Notes: a model not told the origin generated them from the letters alone. Positions 1-9,474 are shown, counted from the first letter of the stretch. The stretch is 64,000 bases of DNA from Streptococcus anginosus subsp. whileyi MAS624 (GCF_000478925.1 NZ_AP013072.1:970501-1034500); one strand, 5' to 3'. A program made the numbers and translations.

Positions 1-122
1 GCTAGTGCTACTAAGCAACTTCACCGTTTGATGTAGTATAGTCAGTATTGAAAGGTGGCAGAGCTAGAGATTCTGTCAAAAGGTTAAAAATGGCGAAAAG
101 CCTATAAAAAGGAGAAGAATCC

Positions 123-818
123 ATGCGTGAAGAACGTCCTATTATTGCCCTTGATTTTCCGTCATTTGATGATGTCAAGGAGTTTTTAGAGCATTTTCCA
201 GAAGACGAAAAGTTATATGTCAAAATCGGTATGGAATTTTTCTATGCCATTGGTCCGGAAATTGTGCATTATCTGAAAGGTTTGGGACACAGCATTTTCC
301 TAGATTTGAAATTGCACGACATTCCAAATACAGTACGCTCTGCCATGTCAGTTTTGAGAACCTTTGGGATTGATATGGTGACGGTTCATGCGGCAGGTGG
401 CGTGGAAATGATGCGAGAAGCCAAGAAGGTTTTAGGTGATCAAGCAAAGCTCGTAGCAGTGACCCAGTTGACTTCTACCAGTGAGGAAGATATGAGAGAT
501 TGCCAAAATATCCAAACAACTGTTTCAGAATCTGTTGTCAACTATGCCTGCAAAGCTAAGGAAGCTGGACTGGACGGAGTTGTTTGTTCGGCTCAGGAGG
601 TTAAGCTGATTAAAGCCGCAACATCAGAAGATTTTCTGTGCGTTACTCCAGGTATTCGACCAGCTGGTTCTGAAATCGGAGATCAAAAACGGGTTATGAC
701 GCCGCAAGAAGCTCATCAAATTGGTAGTGATTACATTGTGGTTGGGCGTCCAATCACACGAGCAACTGATCCAGTAGCTGCTTACCGAGCTATAAAGGCG
801 GAATGGGTGAATGGTTAG
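123..818 (+). CDS. pyrF: Orotidine 5'-phosphate decarboxylase
   Basis: Cytosolic enzyme that decarboxylates OMP to UMP, the last step of de novo pyrimidine synthesis. The 231-aa length is normal for the family. The OMPDC signature DxKxxD is present at D61-K63-D66 ([10 protein letters not shown]), with the phosphate-binding segments VTPGIRP near residue 175 and VVGRP near 206. The ATG follows a strong AAAGGAGAA at good spacing. It overlaps the next ORF by 8 bp and lies in one direction with pyrE, so a pyrimidine operon is likely. Upstream genes lie outside the window, and no PyrR site could be judged from the 122 bases available. Confidence 0.97.
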   Translation: MREERPIIALDFPSFDDVKEFLEHFPEDEKLYVKIGMEFFYAIGPEIVHYLKGLGHSIFLDLKLHDIPNTVRSAMSVLRTFGIDMVTVHAAGGVEMMREAKKVLGDQAKLVAVTQLTSTSEEDMRDCQNIQTTVSESVVNYACKAKEAGLDGVVCSAQEVKLIKAATSEDFLCVTPGIRPAGSEIGDQKRVMTPQEAHQIGSDYIVVGRPITRATDPVAAYRAIKAEWVNG

Positions 819-1137
819 AAAAATCTATCGAGCAATCATTGACAGACCGATAGGTTATCAAGATAGTTTTGGAAATCGTTATCCTATCAACTATGGTTAT
901 ATTCCGGATTTATTTGCTGGAGACGGCGAAGAACAAGATGTTTATATCATTTCGGAAAAAATACGAGAACCTTTGGAATCTTTTGAAGGAGAATTGATTG
1001 CTGTTATTCACCGACAAGATGATGTGGAGGATAAGTGGGTACTGACCTCTACAAATGAGAATATTACCATAGAAGATATTAAAGAAAAGACATATTTTTT
1101 GGAACAATATTTTGTTTCCACTATTGAATTATTGTAA
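811..1137 (+). CDS. Small family I inorganic pyrophosphatase-like protein
   Basis: A 108-aa protein resembling the core of family I soluble inorganic pyrophosphatases. [10 protein letters not shown] (Y24, Y28, Y30) matches the YPxNYGYI active-site segment, and DGEEQD (D38, E40, D43) matches the metal-binding DGDPxD with Glu for the second Asp. A later DDVEDKW resembles the D...D.K segment. Family members usually have about 170 residues, so this is a compact version and catalysis is not assured. It overlaps the pyrF end by 8 bp and stops 10 bp before pyrE, whose reaction releases pyrophosphate. A role in pulling that reaction forward is inference; a non-catalytic relative is possible. Confidence 0.72.
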   Translation: MVRKIYRAIIDRPIGYQDSFGNRYPINYGYIPDLFAGDGEEQDVYIISEKIREPLESFEGELIAVIHRQDDVEDKWVLTSTNENITIEDIKEKTYFLEQYFVSTIELL

Positions 1138-1147
1138 AGGAGAAATC

Positions 1148-1777
1148 ATGACTTTAGCAAAAGATATTGCCCGTGACTTACTGAAAATTGAGGCTGTTTA
1201 CTTGAAACCGGAAGAACCTTTCACTTGGGCGAGCGGTATTAAGTCTCCAATCTACACAGACAATCGTGTGACCTTAGCCTATCCGGAAACGCGAACCTTG
1301 ATTGAAAATGGTTTTGTAGAGAAAATCAAGGCTGAATTTCCAGAAGTAGAAGTGATTGCTGGAACAGCGACAGCGGGTATTCCTCATGGTGCTATTATTG
1401 CAGACAAGATGAATCTGCCCTTTGCCTATATTCGTAGTAAACCAAAAGATCATGGGGCTGGAAATCAGATTGAAGGTCGGGTAAAATCAGGTCAAAAAAT
1501 GGTCGTGGTTGAGGATTTGATTTCAACTGGTGGTTCTGTTTTGGATGCCGTTGCTGCAGCAAAGCGAGAAGGTGCAGATGTCATTGGAGTGGTGGCTATT
1601 TTCACTTATGAATTACCTAGAGCAGAAAAGAATTTTTCAGATGCAGGTGTGAAATTAGTAACCTTATCTAACTACACTGAATTGATCAATCTGGCAGAAC
1701 AAGAAGGTTATGTTTCAGCAGAAGGATTGGCTCTACTTGAGAAATTTAAACATGACCAAGAAAATTGGCAGGGATAA
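1148..1777 (+). CDS. pyrE: Orotate phosphoribosyltransferase
   Basis: Transfers the phosphoribosyl group of PRPP to orotate, giving OMP and pyrophosphate, the step before PyrF. The protein has 209 aa. The type I PRTase PRPP loop [12 protein letters not shown] lies at about 119-130, and the family stretch [16 protein letters not shown] is near residue 25. I chose the ATG at 1148 because AAAGGAGAA precedes it; an upstream in-frame ATG at 1112 lies inside the preceding gene and has no ribosome site. It is co-directional with pyrF, with a pyrophosphatase-like gene between them. Confidence 0.97.
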   Translation: MTLAKDIARDLLKIEAVYLKPEEPFTWASGIKSPIYTDNRVTLAYPETRTLIENGFVEKIKAEFPEVEVIAGTATAGIPHGAIIADKMNLPFAYIRSKPKDHGAGNQIEGRVKSGQKMVVVEDLISTGGSVLDAVAAAKREGADVIGVVAIFTYELPRAEKNFSDAGVKLVTLSNYTELINLAEQEGYVSAEGLALLEKFKHDQENWQG

Positions 1778-1782
1778 GAAAG

Positions 1783-2238
1783 ATGAATCTAATAGAACTA
1801 AGTAGGAAGTATCCTCGGGCAGAAGTTTGGGCACATCCAGATGAGTTTCCAAACTTATATGATTTAACATTGAGAGGAGTCAAGCAAGCGACAAGTTCTT
1901 GGTTTGAAGAGTATGAAAAAGACAAGGAATCGTTACCTAAAGTTGGAGAAGTCTCCATCATGCTAGATAGAATGGAGAATCCTAGTCGAGCCTTGGTCAT
2001 GGTGACTAAAGAAGTTCTTGTCCGTCCCTTTCATCAAGTGACAGCAGAAGAAGCTTTTTTAGAAGGGGAAGGCAATCGTAGTTTAAGAGATTGGCAGACT
2101 ATTTTTGGTGATTATTGGCGTAAAACCTTGCCAGAAGAAGGATTAGAATTTTCAGAGTCTGGTTTGGTTGTTACAGAAATTTTTACTGTTTTAGAAGATT
2201 ATCTTTTAGACAATGAAGAAAACGGACGTAGCAAGTAA
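1783..2238 (+). CDS. ASCH domain protein
   Basis: A protein of about 151 aa that looks like the ASCH family, a small beta-barrel fold related to PUA domains and linked to RNA binding or nucleoside hydrolysis. The hallmarks are LTLRGVKQATSSW near residue 30 and a GEVSIMLD.....RALVMVTKEV core near 60-80. The ATG at 1783 begins just after pyrE and has only a weak AAGAAAG before it; a TTG at 1765 inside pyrE is the alternative. It probably rides on the pyr transcript. Substrate unknown. Confidence 0.75.
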   Translation: MNLIELSRKYPRAEVWAHPDEFPNLYDLTLRGVKQATSSWFEEYEKDKESLPKVGEVSIMLDRMENPSRALVMVTKEVLVRPFHQVTAEEAFLEGEGNRSLRDWQTIFGDYWRKTLPEEGLEFSESGLVVTEIFTVLEDYLLDNEENGRSK

Positions 2239-2300
2239 TTAGACGTTAAGCAGCAATCTGACGATTGTTGTTTTTTAAAATAGCGAAACACTGTAGATTT

Positions 2301-2316
2301 TGTTATAATATTCCTA
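2301..2316 (+). promoter_or_regulatory. Extended -10 promoter placing +1 at the ATG
   Basis: TGTTATAAT (TG at 2301-2302, TATAAT at 2304-2309) is a strong extended -10. A start site seven bases downstream falls on the A of the ATG at 2316. No Shine-Dalgarno precedes that ATG, so the transcript may be leaderless. Confidence 0.55.
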
Positions 2317-3845
2317 TGCTAAAAATGTATTCTTTTTTCTTTTCGGCTTTGCAAAAAATTATGTTACTGATTGGCTTGCATTGGTTTTTTACTGCGATTA
2401 TTCATCTAGGGACAATTTCAAGTCTTGCTTTGATTGGAACAGTCATACTAGTATTTCTAGCTTATCGTTATCTAGAAAATTTAAAAAAATGCTACCACTA
2501 CCTGATGAAGCACAAAGTTGCTATTATGATAGCGGTAATTATATTTCAGTTAGCAATGCTTTTGTCTGCTCAGTTGCTGATTCGGCGAGATGCAGCAGTT
2601 GTTTTCAATGGTGCTTTCAAATATTTAAAAGAATCTTCTATTTCCAGCTATTTGACACGCAATCCGAATAATCTGTTTCTCTTTTTGTATGAGCGCTTTT
2701 TTTATAATATCTTTGGAAGTTCAGCTTTATGGATTTTGCAAGGGTTAAATATATTTTATGCCGATATAACGGCTCTCATTTTGTACAAGGGAATGAAAAA
2801 ACATGTGAGCAAGTCTGCTGCTGATATGACATTTAGTTTGTATGTCTTGCTAGTTGGCTTTTCACCTTATTTTTATTCGATGTACACGGATATATGCCTT
2901 CTTCCGCTCATTGCTTTACAAATATTCTTACTTTTTGATTTATTTGAACTTCAATGGCAGGATAAGAGAGGACTCTTCATAAAGACAATCGGATTGGGCT
3001 TGATAAGTGGTCTTGCAGTTCTGATTCGACCAACTGTGTTGATTGTCATTATGGCAGGTTTTATGTTGCTATTTTTCAAAAAGGAATGGAAGAAATTTAT
3101 TCTAATTTTTTTCACCTTTCTCTTATCGTTTGGCATGATTTCTCTCGGCGGAAACTATCTGAAAGCGACGCAAAGAGAAGTGACATTGATACAAGAGAAA
3201 GGATTGTCTAAAAGTCCTCTGCTCTTTATTGACTTAGGGTTGACTTTTATTGGACACGATCAAGAAGACATGAAAGAGGGGTTGCTTCAATACATTGATG
3301 TGGAACAGAGAGAACAGTATAATAATGGAATGTTTAAGCAAGAAAATGTAAAAAAAGAAATCAAACGACGTTTAAAAGAGTATTCATTTTTTGGATTTCT
3401 CAATCATCTTTACTATAAGCATTCATTAACTGTTTCAGAAGGAACTCTAGGCTGGTTGTATCGAGATGTGGAATATGAAAAAACGCCCTATATTTCTCCT
3501 CTTTATCCTTATACAAAAAAGAATCCTGTGGCGCAGTTTATCAGAACTTATTTTCTGAGTGTCGATAAGAATGAGTATTGGTATTATGAGATTGTGAAGC
3601 AGGTTATTTGGATTGTGATGAGTCTGGGTCTTGTTTTTGCCTTGTGGAAATATCGTGCAGATGATAAACTCAATATGCTCAGTCTTGCAGTCTTTGGTGG
3701 TTTGTTGTTTTTGCTCATTTTTGAAGGTGGAAAGACGCGGTATTTAATACAATTTTTACCGCAAATCATCATATTGTCTGCATTAGGATTGACTAAATAT
3801 TTACCGGATTGGTTAAAAAGTAAGAAAGGAGAAAAGATAAAATGA
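2316..3845 (+). CDS. Polytopic membrane protein, glycosyltransferase-like
   Basis: A membrane protein of about 509 aa with roughly ten or more hydrophobic segments spread over its length. An Asp-containing loop ([11 protein letters not shown], near residue 98) follows the second or third segment, and an R-P stretch ([13 protein letters not shown]) lies mid-protein. The layout recalls GT-C fold glycosyltransferases using lipid-linked sugars, in particular the Gram-positive integral membrane family often annotated TIGR03766; this is resemblance, not proof. The start at 2316 is favoured by the promoter position; 2325 is the alternative. It overlaps yozE by 4 bp (ATGA), so the two are translationally coupled. 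Function not established. Confidence 0.7.
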   Translation: MLKMYSFFFSALQKIMLLIGLHWFFTAIIHLGTISSLALIGTVILVFLAYRYLENLKKCYHYLMKHKVAIMIAVIIFQLAMLLSAQLLIRRDAAVVFNGAFKYLKESSISSYLTRNPNNLFLFLYERFFYNIFGSSALWILQGLNIFYADITALILYKGMKKHVSKSAADMTFSLYVLLVGFSPYFYSMYTDICLLPLIALQIFLLFDLFELQWQDKRGLFIKTIGLGLISGLAVLIRPTVLIVIMAGFMLLFFKKEWKKFILIFFTFLLSFGMISLGGNYLKATQREVTLIQEKGLSKSPLLFIDLGLTFIGHDQEDMKEGLLQYIDVEQREQYNNGMFKQENVKKEIKRRLKEYSFFGFLNHLYYKHSLTVSEGTLGWLYRDVEYEKTPYISPLYPYTKKNPVAQFIRTYFLSVDKNEYWYYEIVKQVIWIVMSLGLVFALWKYRADDKLNMLSLAVFGGLLFLLIFEGGKTRYLIQFLPQIIILSALGLTKYLPDWLKSKKGEKIK

Positions 3846-4057
3846 GAAAATCGTTTTACACTTGGTTGATGACGGAACGAAATCCCAAAAGCAAAGCGCC
3901 TAAGGCGATTTTAGCAGACTTAGTGTTTCATGAAACAAATTTCCCTAAGCACACGGATGATTTTGATGAAGTTAGCCGTTATTTGGAAGAACATGCTGAC
4001 TTTTCCTTTAATCTTAGCGATTTCGATGCGATTTGGGAAGAATATCAGGCTCATTAG
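3842..4057 (+). CDS. yozE: YozE family protein (UPF0346)
   Basis: A 71-aa soluble protein of the YozE SAM-like family, recognised by the opening [12 protein letters not shown] and the acidic, aromatic C-terminal part FDAIWEEYQ. These small helical proteins are common in Firmicutes and have no firm biochemical role. It starts on the ATGA that ends the upstream membrane-protein gene, preceded by AAAGGAG, so translation is coupled. It has the usual family length and no signal peptide. Confidence 0.9.
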   Translation: MRKSFYTWLMTERNPKSKAPKAILADLVFHETNFPKHTDDFDEVSRYLEEHADFSFNLSDFDAIWEEYQAH

Positions 4058-4090
4058 TTCGGAGAAATGATAGAATTTTCCAAGTTACTT

Positions 4091-4133
4091 TGCTATAATA
4101 ATAGTAAATAATGTGAAGAAAGAGGTTCTTTAT
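4091..4133 (+). promoter_or_regulatory. phoH promoter and ribosome site
   Basis: TGCTATAAT (TATAAT 4094-4099) is an extended -10. AAGAAAGAGG at 4116-4125 sits eight bases before the TTG at 4134, which selects that TTG over the GTG at 4113. Confidence 0.6.
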
Positions 4134-5198
4134 TTGCAAGAACATTCAGTAGAAATTACCTTACAGCATCCCGATGATGCTTTTCATCTTTTTGGTTCCA
4201 ATGAACGTCACTTGCGTTTAATGGAACAGGAGTTACAGGTAACCATTCATGCAAGGACGGAGGTTGTCCAGATTATCGGTAGCGAAGCAGCTTGTGAGGA
4301 GACTCGCCAGGTGCTTCAAGCTCTGCTAGTTTTGGTGAATCGCGGTATGACGATTGGGACGCCAGATGTAGTGACGGCTATTACCATGGTCAAAAATGGT
4401 GAAATTGATAAGTTTGTGGCTCTGTATGAGGAAGAGATTATCAAAGATTCTTATGGCAAGCCCATTCGAGTTAAGACTTTAGGGCAGAAAATTTATGTTG
4501 ATAGCATTAAGAACCATGATGTTGTCTTTGGGATTGGACCAGCAGGGACAGGGAAGACCTTTTTAGCGGTGACCTTGGCAGTGACAGCACTCAAACGCGG
4601 TCAGGTCAAGCGAATTATTTTGACTCGTCCGGCGGTTGAAGCTGGTGAGAGTCTAGGATTTTTACCAGGGGATCTAAAAGAAAAAGTAGACCCTTATCTA
4701 CGACCAGTTTACGATGCATTGTATCAGATTTTAGGCAAGGATCAAACAACGCGCCTTATGGAGCGAGAAATCATAGAGATAGCCCCCTTGGCTTACATGC
4801 GTGGACGAACATTAGATGACGCTTTTGTTATCTTAGATGAAGCGCAAAATACGACTATTATGCAGATGAAGATGTTTTTGACACGACTTGGTTTTAATTC
4901 AAAGATGATTGTCAATGGGGATATTAGCCAGATTGACTTGCCGAAGAATAGTAAATCAGGTCTCATTGATGCGACAGAGAAATTGAAAAATATCAAGCAA
5001 ATTGATTTTGTTTACCTGTCAGCCAAGGACGTTGTGCGTCATCCTGTGGTTGCAGAGATTATCCAAGCCTATGAACATTCTACTGAAGTGGTGCATCATC
5101 ATTTTTCTAAAGAAGAAAATTCAAGTTTGACCAATTCCAAAATCGTCGGCGAGCCAGCCAAGGAGTTGGAAGATGATGAAGGAATATCTCTTGACTAA
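4134..5198 (+). CDS. phoH: PhoH family P-loop ATPase
   Basis: A cytosolic ATPase of the PhoH/PhoL family, thought to act in RNA metabolism. It carries Walker A GPAGTGKT at about 135-142, a Walker B/DEAQN box (VILDEAQN) near 235, and the conserved VNGDISQIDLP and RHPVV segments. Starting at the TTG gives 354 aa beginning QEHSVEIT, matching family starts; a GTG 21 bases upstream has no ribosome site. In many Firmicutes phoH lies next to ybeY; here ybeY is 9 kb away. Confidence 0.93.
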   Translation: MQEHSVEITLQHPDDAFHLFGSNERHLRLMEQELQVTIHARTEVVQIIGSEAACEETRQVLQALLVLVNRGMTIGTPDVVTAITMVKNGEIDKFVALYEEEIIKDSYGKPIRVKTLGQKIYVDSIKNHDVVFGIGPAGTGKTFLAVTLAVTALKRGQVKRIILTRPAVEAGESLGFLPGDLKEKVDPYLRPVYDALYQILGKDQTTRLMEREIIEIAPLAYMRGRTLDDAFVILDEAQNTTIMQMKMFLTRLGFNSKMIVNGDISQIDLPKNSKSGLIDATEKLKNIKQIDFVYLSAKDVVRHPVVAEIIQAYEHSTEVVHHHFSKEENSSLTNSKIVGEPAKELEDDEGISLD

Positions 5199-5325
5199 TC
5201 TGGACAAGTTGCACACGACTGATTTTGAGGAAGTACGCTTGTAAAAGAATCTGCTACGTGACTGATGACTATCAATGCATCTTCCTATGTCATGATCACA
5301 GGACACAGAAAGTAAGAATTAAAAA

Positions 5326-5826
5326 ATGATTGACCAACTATCTAAGTATTACAGTTGTAGAATACTAACTGAAAAGGATATTCCAAGTATTTTATCTTTA
5401 TATGAAAGCAATCCTCTATATTTTCAGTATTGTCCACCAGCGCCAAATTTGGCAAGTATAAAAGAGGACATGCTTCGTCTACCTGAGGGTAAAGCTAAGG
5501 CTGATAAGTTTTATGTTGGCTTTTGGAATAATTCTAAGCTTGTGGCTGTTATGGATTTTGTTTATGCATATCCTGATGAGGAGACTATTTTTATTGGTTT
5601 GTTCATGGTTGATCAAGCCTATCAGGGGAAAGGAATTGGCGGTCAGATTGTGACAGAAGCGCTAGCTTATTTTGCTAACAACTTTCGAAAAGCACGTTTG
5701 GCTTATGTCAAGGGGAATCCTCAATCTCAGCATTTTTGGGAAAAGCAGGGCTTTAAACCAATTGGATGCGAGGTTAAGCAAGCACTCTATACGGTTGTTA
5801 TCGTTGAACAGAGCTTAGGAGATTAG
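5326..5826 (+). CDS. GNAT family N-acetyltransferase
   Basis: A 166-aa acetyltransferase of the GNAT fold. The acetyl-CoA pyrophosphate loop QAYQGKGIGG (Q/RxxGxG/A) lies near residue 103, after a beta-strand TIFIGLFMVD, and NPQSQHFWEKQGFKPIG is the usual motif B. The substrate cannot be read from sequence. Its stop is two bases from the next ATG, so it is paired with the TfoX-N gene. The 127 bases before it hold no gene and no clear promoter. Confidence 0.88.
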   Translation: MIDQLSKYYSCRILTEKDIPSILSLYESNPLYFQYCPPAPNLASIKEDMLRLPEGKAKADKFYVGFWNNSKLVAVMDFVYAYPDEETIFIGLFMVDQAYQGKGIGGQIVTEALAYFANNFRKARLAYVKGNPQSQHFWEKQGFKPIGCEVKQALYTVVIVEQSLGD

Positions 5827-5828
5827 AA

Positions 5829-6155
5829 ATGGCATCAAGTAAGAACTATTTGGAATTTGTTTTGGAGCAATTATCAGGATTAGATGATGTGACTTACCGT
5901 TCCATGATGGGAGAGTATATTCTTTACTTCCGTGGCAAGATTATTGGCGGCATTTATGACGATCGCTTTTTAGTTAAACCCGTGCAAGCAGTCTTAGATA
6001 AGATTGACCAACCTTCTTTTGAGTTTCCATACGAAGGTGCCAAAGAAATGATTTTAGTGGAAGACCTTGATAATAAGATGTTTCTAGAAGATTTAATTTT
6101 AGCCATGTATGATCAATTGCCAATGCCCAAACCTAAAAAGAAAAAGCAAATATGA
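5829..6155 (+). CDS. TfoX N-terminal domain protein
   Basis: A 108-aa protein matching the TfoX N-terminal domain family: YRSMMGEYILYFRGKIIGGIYDDRFLVKP in the first half and FPYEGAKEMILVED in the second. It ends in a lysine-rich tail (KPKKKKQ). Only this domain is present, not the C-terminal half found in the Haemophilus competence regulator TfoX/Sxy, so a competence role should not be assumed. It is transcribed with the GNAT gene ahead. A hairpin with arms AAGCTGAG/CTCAGCTT at 6221-6245 follows. Confidence 0.85.
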   Translation: MASSKNYLEFVLEQLSGLDDVTYRSMMGEYILYFRGKIIGGIYDDRFLVKPVQAVLDKIDQPSFEFPYEGAKEMILVEDLDNKMFLEDLILAMYDQLPMPKPKKKKQI

Positions 6156-6220
6156 ACAAAGCAACAAAGAAGCCTGCTAAGGCCCTGTCTTTGCACGGGC
6201 AAAACTTTATATATAAAAAG

Positions 6221-6252
6221 AAGCTGAGACGAAAGAGCTCAGCTTCCTTTGG
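6221..6252 (+). terminator. Hairpin downstream of TfoX-N gene
   Basis: Perfect arms AAGCTGAG (6221-6228) and CTCAGCTT (6238-6245) are followed by CCTTTGGTTT. The T-run is imperfect, so this is a probable rather than certain terminator. Confidence 0.55.
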
Positions 6253-6335
6253 TTTATATAGTTGTCATTACAAGACGCAGTGGTTGGGCGAAACTCTGTT
6301 GACTTTATTCAATTTAGAATTTCTTATGCACAATT

Positions 6336-6434
6336 GAGTCTGGAACGAAAGTCTCCAGTTGCAAAGTATACAGTACAATAAACCAATGATGCAGTAGCTG
6401 ATGACACAAAGCACAGTGGGTAGGACTTGCGAAG
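6336..6434. repeat. Intergenic repeat, copy A (partial)
   Basis: It opens with a hairpin module GTCTGG...CTCCAG, then AATAAACCA...GCAGTAGCTGATG and TAGGACTTG. The same ordered blocks recur at about 34.72-34.98 kb and 58.98-59.21 kb. This copy lacks the terminal long hairpin seen in the other two. It lies between convergent genes. Confidence 0.55.
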
Positions 6435-6455
6435 TCATCCTTTTCTTTTCAAAAT

Positions 6456-7568
6456 TTATACTAAATCATTGATATCGGTGTAGTCACGATTGAGCCCTTC
6501 TGCAACTGGTCGGCTAGTGAGATAACCTTTATAAGTAGTCACTCCTTGTTGTAGCCCCCAATCATCTGCAATAGCTTGTTCAAACCCTTTGTCCGCCAAA
6601 GCTTCAATGTAAGGAAGTGTTACATTTGTTAAAGCAAGAGTTGATGTGCGAGCAACAGCACCTGGGATGTTGGCAACGGCATAGTGAAGTACACCATGTT
6701 TTTCATAGACAGGTTCATCGTGAGTGGTTACACGATCAGCAGTTGCAACAACTCCACCTTGGTCAACGGCTACATCCACAATAACAGATCCAGATCGCAT
6801 TTTACTGACCATTTCATCAGTAACGAGCTTGGGAGCTTTGGCACCAGGGATTAATACTGCTCCAATCACTACATCGGCCTCTTTGACACTTTCAGCAATA
6901 TTGAAAGAATTAGACATAAGGGTCTGGATTTGGTGACCAAAAAGGTCTTCTAGTTCTGACAGTCGTTTAGCGCTGATATCAAGAATAGTGACCTGCGCTC
7001 CCAGTCCTAAAGCGATGCGAGCTGCGTGTGTCCCAACAACTCCACCTCCGATGATAGTGACTTTTCCTTTAGGAACACCAGGAACCCCGCCTAGTAGCAC
7101 GCCAGAACCGCCTTCTTGTTTGGTTAAAAAGTGAGCTCCAAGCTGCACAGCCATTCTCCCTGCGACCTCACTCATAGGAACGAGCAGAGGGAGTTTTCCT
7201 TCTTGGTCACGAACGGTTTCGTAAGCAATCCCTGTTGTTTTGCCCACAATCATCGCATCGGCTAATTCAGATGCAGCAGCCATGTGCAGATAAGTGAAAA
7301 GCAAGAGGTCATCACGTAAGAAGCCGTATTCAGCAGCTAAGGGCTCTTTGACTTTGACAACTAGATCAGCTGTCCAAGCTTCGGCTGCAGTTGTAACAAT
7401 TGTCGCTCCCTGTGCTTTGTAGTCAGCGTCTGTAAATCCAGAACCAAGACCAGCTTTGGTTTCAACCAAAACCTGATGACCTTTTTGGACAAGACTGTGA
7501 ACGCCAGCTGGTGTTAAAGCAACACGATTCTCATTGTTTTTAATTTCTTTTGGAATACCGATTAACAT
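6456..7568 (-). CDS. ald: Alanine dehydrogenase
   Basis: NAD-dependent interconversion of L-alanine and pyruvate with ammonia, in the cytosol. The 370-aa protein starts [15 protein letters not shown], the family signature, and carries the Rossmann loop [18 protein letters not shown] near 175 and the catalytic-region [10 protein letters not shown] near 90. The ATG at 7568 is set by AAAAAAGGAG upstream; reading further upstream would run into the IS. The IS30 element ends 37 bp upstream and separates the rebuilt -35 (TTGATT) from the -10 (TACAAT), so expression is probably reduced or now driven from the IS. Confidence 0.95.
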   Translation of the reverse strand: MLIGIPKEIKNNENRVALTPAGVHSLVQKGHQVLVETKAGLGSGFTDADYKAQGATIVTTAAEAWTADLVVKVKEPLAAEYGFLRDDLLLFTYLHMAAASELADAMIVGKTTGIAYETVRDQEGKLPLLVPMSEVAGRMAVQLGAHFLTKQEGGSGVLLGGVPGVPKGKVTIIGGGVVGTHAARIALGLGAQVTILDISAKRLSELEDLFGHQIQTLMSNSFNIAESVKEADVVIGAVLIPGAKAPKLVTDEMVSKMRSGSVIVDVAVDQGGVVATADRVTTHDEPVYEKHGVLHYAVANIPGAVARTSTLALTNVTLPYIEALADKGFEQAIADDWGLQQGVTTYKGYLTSRPVAEGLNRDYTDINDLV

Positions 7569-7605
7569 AGATTTACTCCTTTTTTGAGATGTTTTTATTG
7601 TATAT

Positions 7606-8663
7606 GATAAATTGTAAAATATAGTGCAACAAAAAAACTCATAGCGTTTCATTGGTGTAAACTGTAAGTAACCACACAAACAGAATCCCGAGGAAAAACT
7701 ATGAGCTACTTCCATCTTACCATAACCGACCGAATAAAGATAGAAACCTACTTGGAATTAGGTTTGAAACCTTGCCAAATTGCAAGTAAACTTGGCGTCC
7801 ATAAGTCTACCATTTCAAGAGAGTTAAGACGATGCCAAAATGGTTACTCCGCAGCCCTAGCACAGGAACAGTATGACCACAGGGCTAAGCAAAAAGGTCG
7901 GAAGTCTCGTTTGACACCAACGTTGAAAAAGGAAATTGAGGACGGTTTAAAATCCTCCTGGTCGCCTGAACAGATTTGTGGCCGCTATCAGCTTGAACAA
8001 AGGCCGATGGTAGCTTTTAAAACAATCTATAACTGGCTCTATGCTGGTTTGATTGCTCTGGATTTGAGTGTCCTTCGTCGTAAAGGAAAAACTCGACAAC
8101 CTAAAGAAACACGTGGAAGATTTAGGATTGGCACATCGATTGCCAAACGTCCTAAAGAGGTCAGGAATCGTGAGACCTTTGGTCACTGGGAGCTCGATAC
8201 TGTGGTGTCTTCCAGAGGCAAAAGCAAGGGCTGTTTAGCGACCTTTCTGGAGCGAAAAACGCGCTTTTACTTAGCTTTCAAGATACCAGACAGAACAGCC
8301 AAATCCATGTTTTCAGCCATCGAACAACTTTATAAGCTATTTCCAAAAGAGGCTCTTAAAACCTTCACTTCAGATAGGGGAAAAGAGTTTGCCTGCTATC
8401 CTCTGGTAGAGAATTTAGGAATTTCCTTTTTCTTTGCGGACGCCTATTCATCCTGGCAGAGAGGAAGCAATGAAAACGCCAATGGCTTACTAAGAGAATA
8501 TTTTCCAAAGAAAACAGATTTAGCCGCTATCTCTGATGAGGCTTTGAACAAGGCCTTATATGATATCAATCACCGACCACGAAAATGTTTAGCTTACAGA
8601 ACTGCTTGTGAAGCTCTAGTGGATGAGTACGAGTAAATGTTGCACTTATTCTTGCAATTTATC
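7606..8663 (+). mobile_element. IS30-family insertion sequence, copy 1
   Basis: A 1058-bp element bounded by imperfect 25-bp inverted repeats (GATAAATTG...AGTGCAAC at both ends, 20 of 25 matching). It is flanked by 4-bp direct repeats ATAT at 7602-7605 and 8664-8667. It holds a single transposase ORF. A second copy of the same length, in reverse orientation, is at 41472-42529 and encodes the same protein. It sits between the -35 and -10 of ald. Confidence 0.95.
7701..8636 (+). CDS. IS30-family transposase
   Basis: DDE transposase of 311 aa that moves the IS. It has an N-terminal helix-turn-helix (residues ~10-40, [22 protein letters not shown]) typical of IS30. The catalytic triad lies in WELDTV near 170, FTSDRGKEF near 225 and the [14 protein letters not shown] segment near 260, which supplies the Glu. 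The ORF is intact and its protein is identical to that of the copy at 41499-42434, so the element looks recently active. The ATG follows CCGAGG with moderate spacing. Confidence 0.96.
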   Translation: MSYFHLTITDRIKIETYLELGLKPCQIASKLGVHKSTISRELRRCQNGYSAALAQEQYDHRAKQKGRKSRLTPTLKKEIEDGLKSSWSPEQICGRYQLEQRPMVAFKTIYNWLYAGLIALDLSVLRRKGKTRQPKETRGRFRIGTSIAKRPKEVRNRETFGHWELDTVVSSRGKSKGCLATFLERKTRFYLAFKIPDRTAKSMFSAIEQLYKLFPKEALKTFTSDRGKEFACYPLVENLGISFFFADAYSSWQRGSNENANGLLREYFPKKTDLAAISDEALNKALYDINHRPRKCLAYRTACEALVDEYE

Positions 8664-8703
8664 ATATAAAAACGTTTTAAAAATCAAGGTAAAATTAGAA
8701 ACA

Positions 8704-8732
8704 TTGATTTCAGTGAATATTTATGTTATGCT
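8704..8732 (+). promoter_or_regulatory. Promoter of the RimJ-like gene
   Basis: TTGATT (8704-8709), a 17-bp spacer and TATGCT (8727-8732) with an extended TGT before it. AGGAGG at 8745-8750 is the ribosome site for the ATG at 8761. Confidence 0.6.
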
Positions 8733-8760
8733 ATGAGGCAACATAGGAGGTTCGTGTAAA

Positions 8761-9330
8761 ATGGAAAGTATTTATCTAAAGCTAGCTGAAAACCGAACTT
8801 TGGAAACAGATCGCCTGCTCTTGCGGCCTGTGACCTTAGATGATGCGAAGGATATGTTTGAATATTCCTCTGATGAAGAAAATACTCGCTACACTTTTTT
8901 ACCTAATAAAGATTTGGAAGAAACTAAAAATATTATTGCTCGTTTATTTATTAGTCGACCGCTCGGAAATTGGGGAATTGAGTTAAAAGAAAATGGAAAA
9001 CTGATTGGCAGCATTGACCTACACAAGCTAGATCCGGTCCTCAAAAAGGTGGCTATCGGCTATGTGATTCATAAGAATTACTGGAATCAGGGCTTGGCAA
9101 CGGAAGCTTTGAAAGAAATAATCCAGCTGGCTTTTGAACGTTTGAATATGAATATGTTGGTGGCTCTCCATGATGTGGAAAATCCAGCTTCAGGACGAGT
9201 TATGGAAAAGGCTGGTATGAACTTTTCTCACATAGATCCGTATGCTGCCTTGGATTTACATAAAGAAGGTCGAATTTCTCAGAGAGCTTATTATCGTTTG
9301 ACAAAGGAAGATTATTTTAAAAAATACTGA
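8761..9330 (+). CDS. GNAT acetyltransferase, RimJ/RimL type
   Basis: A 189-aa acetyltransferase resembling the RimJ/RimL group. The opening ETDRLLLRPVTLDDAKDMFEY is the typical N-terminus, and the acetyl-CoA loop is IHKNYWNQGLATEAL near residue 120, followed by NPASGRVMEKAGMN. The group acetylates protein N-termini or small molecules; the substrate here is unknown. It is the first gene after the IS and has its own promoter, so the insertion should not affect it. A second gene of the same type is at 36466. Confidence 0.88.
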   Translation: MESIYLKLAENRTLETDRLLLRPVTLDDAKDMFEYSSDEENTRYTFLPNKDLEETKNIIARLFISRPLGNWGIELKENGKLIGSIDLHKLDPVLKKVAIGYVIHKNYWNQGLATEALKEIIQLAFERLNMNMLVALHDVENPASGRVMEKAGMNFSHIDPYAALDLHKEGRISQRAYYRLTKEDYFKKY

Positions 9331-9434
9331 TATGAATGTGACATTTATAGGAAATTTTAATGATGAACAGGTTCTTTTTGGAACGTTCTGGCAAAGAGTT
9401 CTTTCTCTTTTGATGAAAACATTTTTCAAATCTA

Positions 9435-9463
9435 TTGACAAGAATCTATCTGCATGATATAGT
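9435..9463 (+). promoter_or_regulatory. tRNA-Thr promoter
   Basis: Consensus TTGACA (9435-9440), 17-bp spacer, TATAGT (9458-9463) with extended TGA. The tRNA begins 11 bases after the -10. Confidence 0.8.
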
Positions 9464-9474
9464 AGATAGGTACT

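Noticed and set aside
1..122. Tail of an upstream gene at the window edge
   Set aside because: Two frames stop within the first 36 bases, but too few codons remain to identify a product.
6152..6337. 61-aa ORF after the TfoX-N gene
   Set aside because: It runs through a terminator hairpin and a repeat, has low-complexity basic residues, and has no ribosome site of its own.
7947..8186. 79-aa ORF antisense to the IS30 transposase (also at 41949-42188)
   Set aside because: It overlaps the catalytic region of the transposase on the other strand and lacks a ribosome site.
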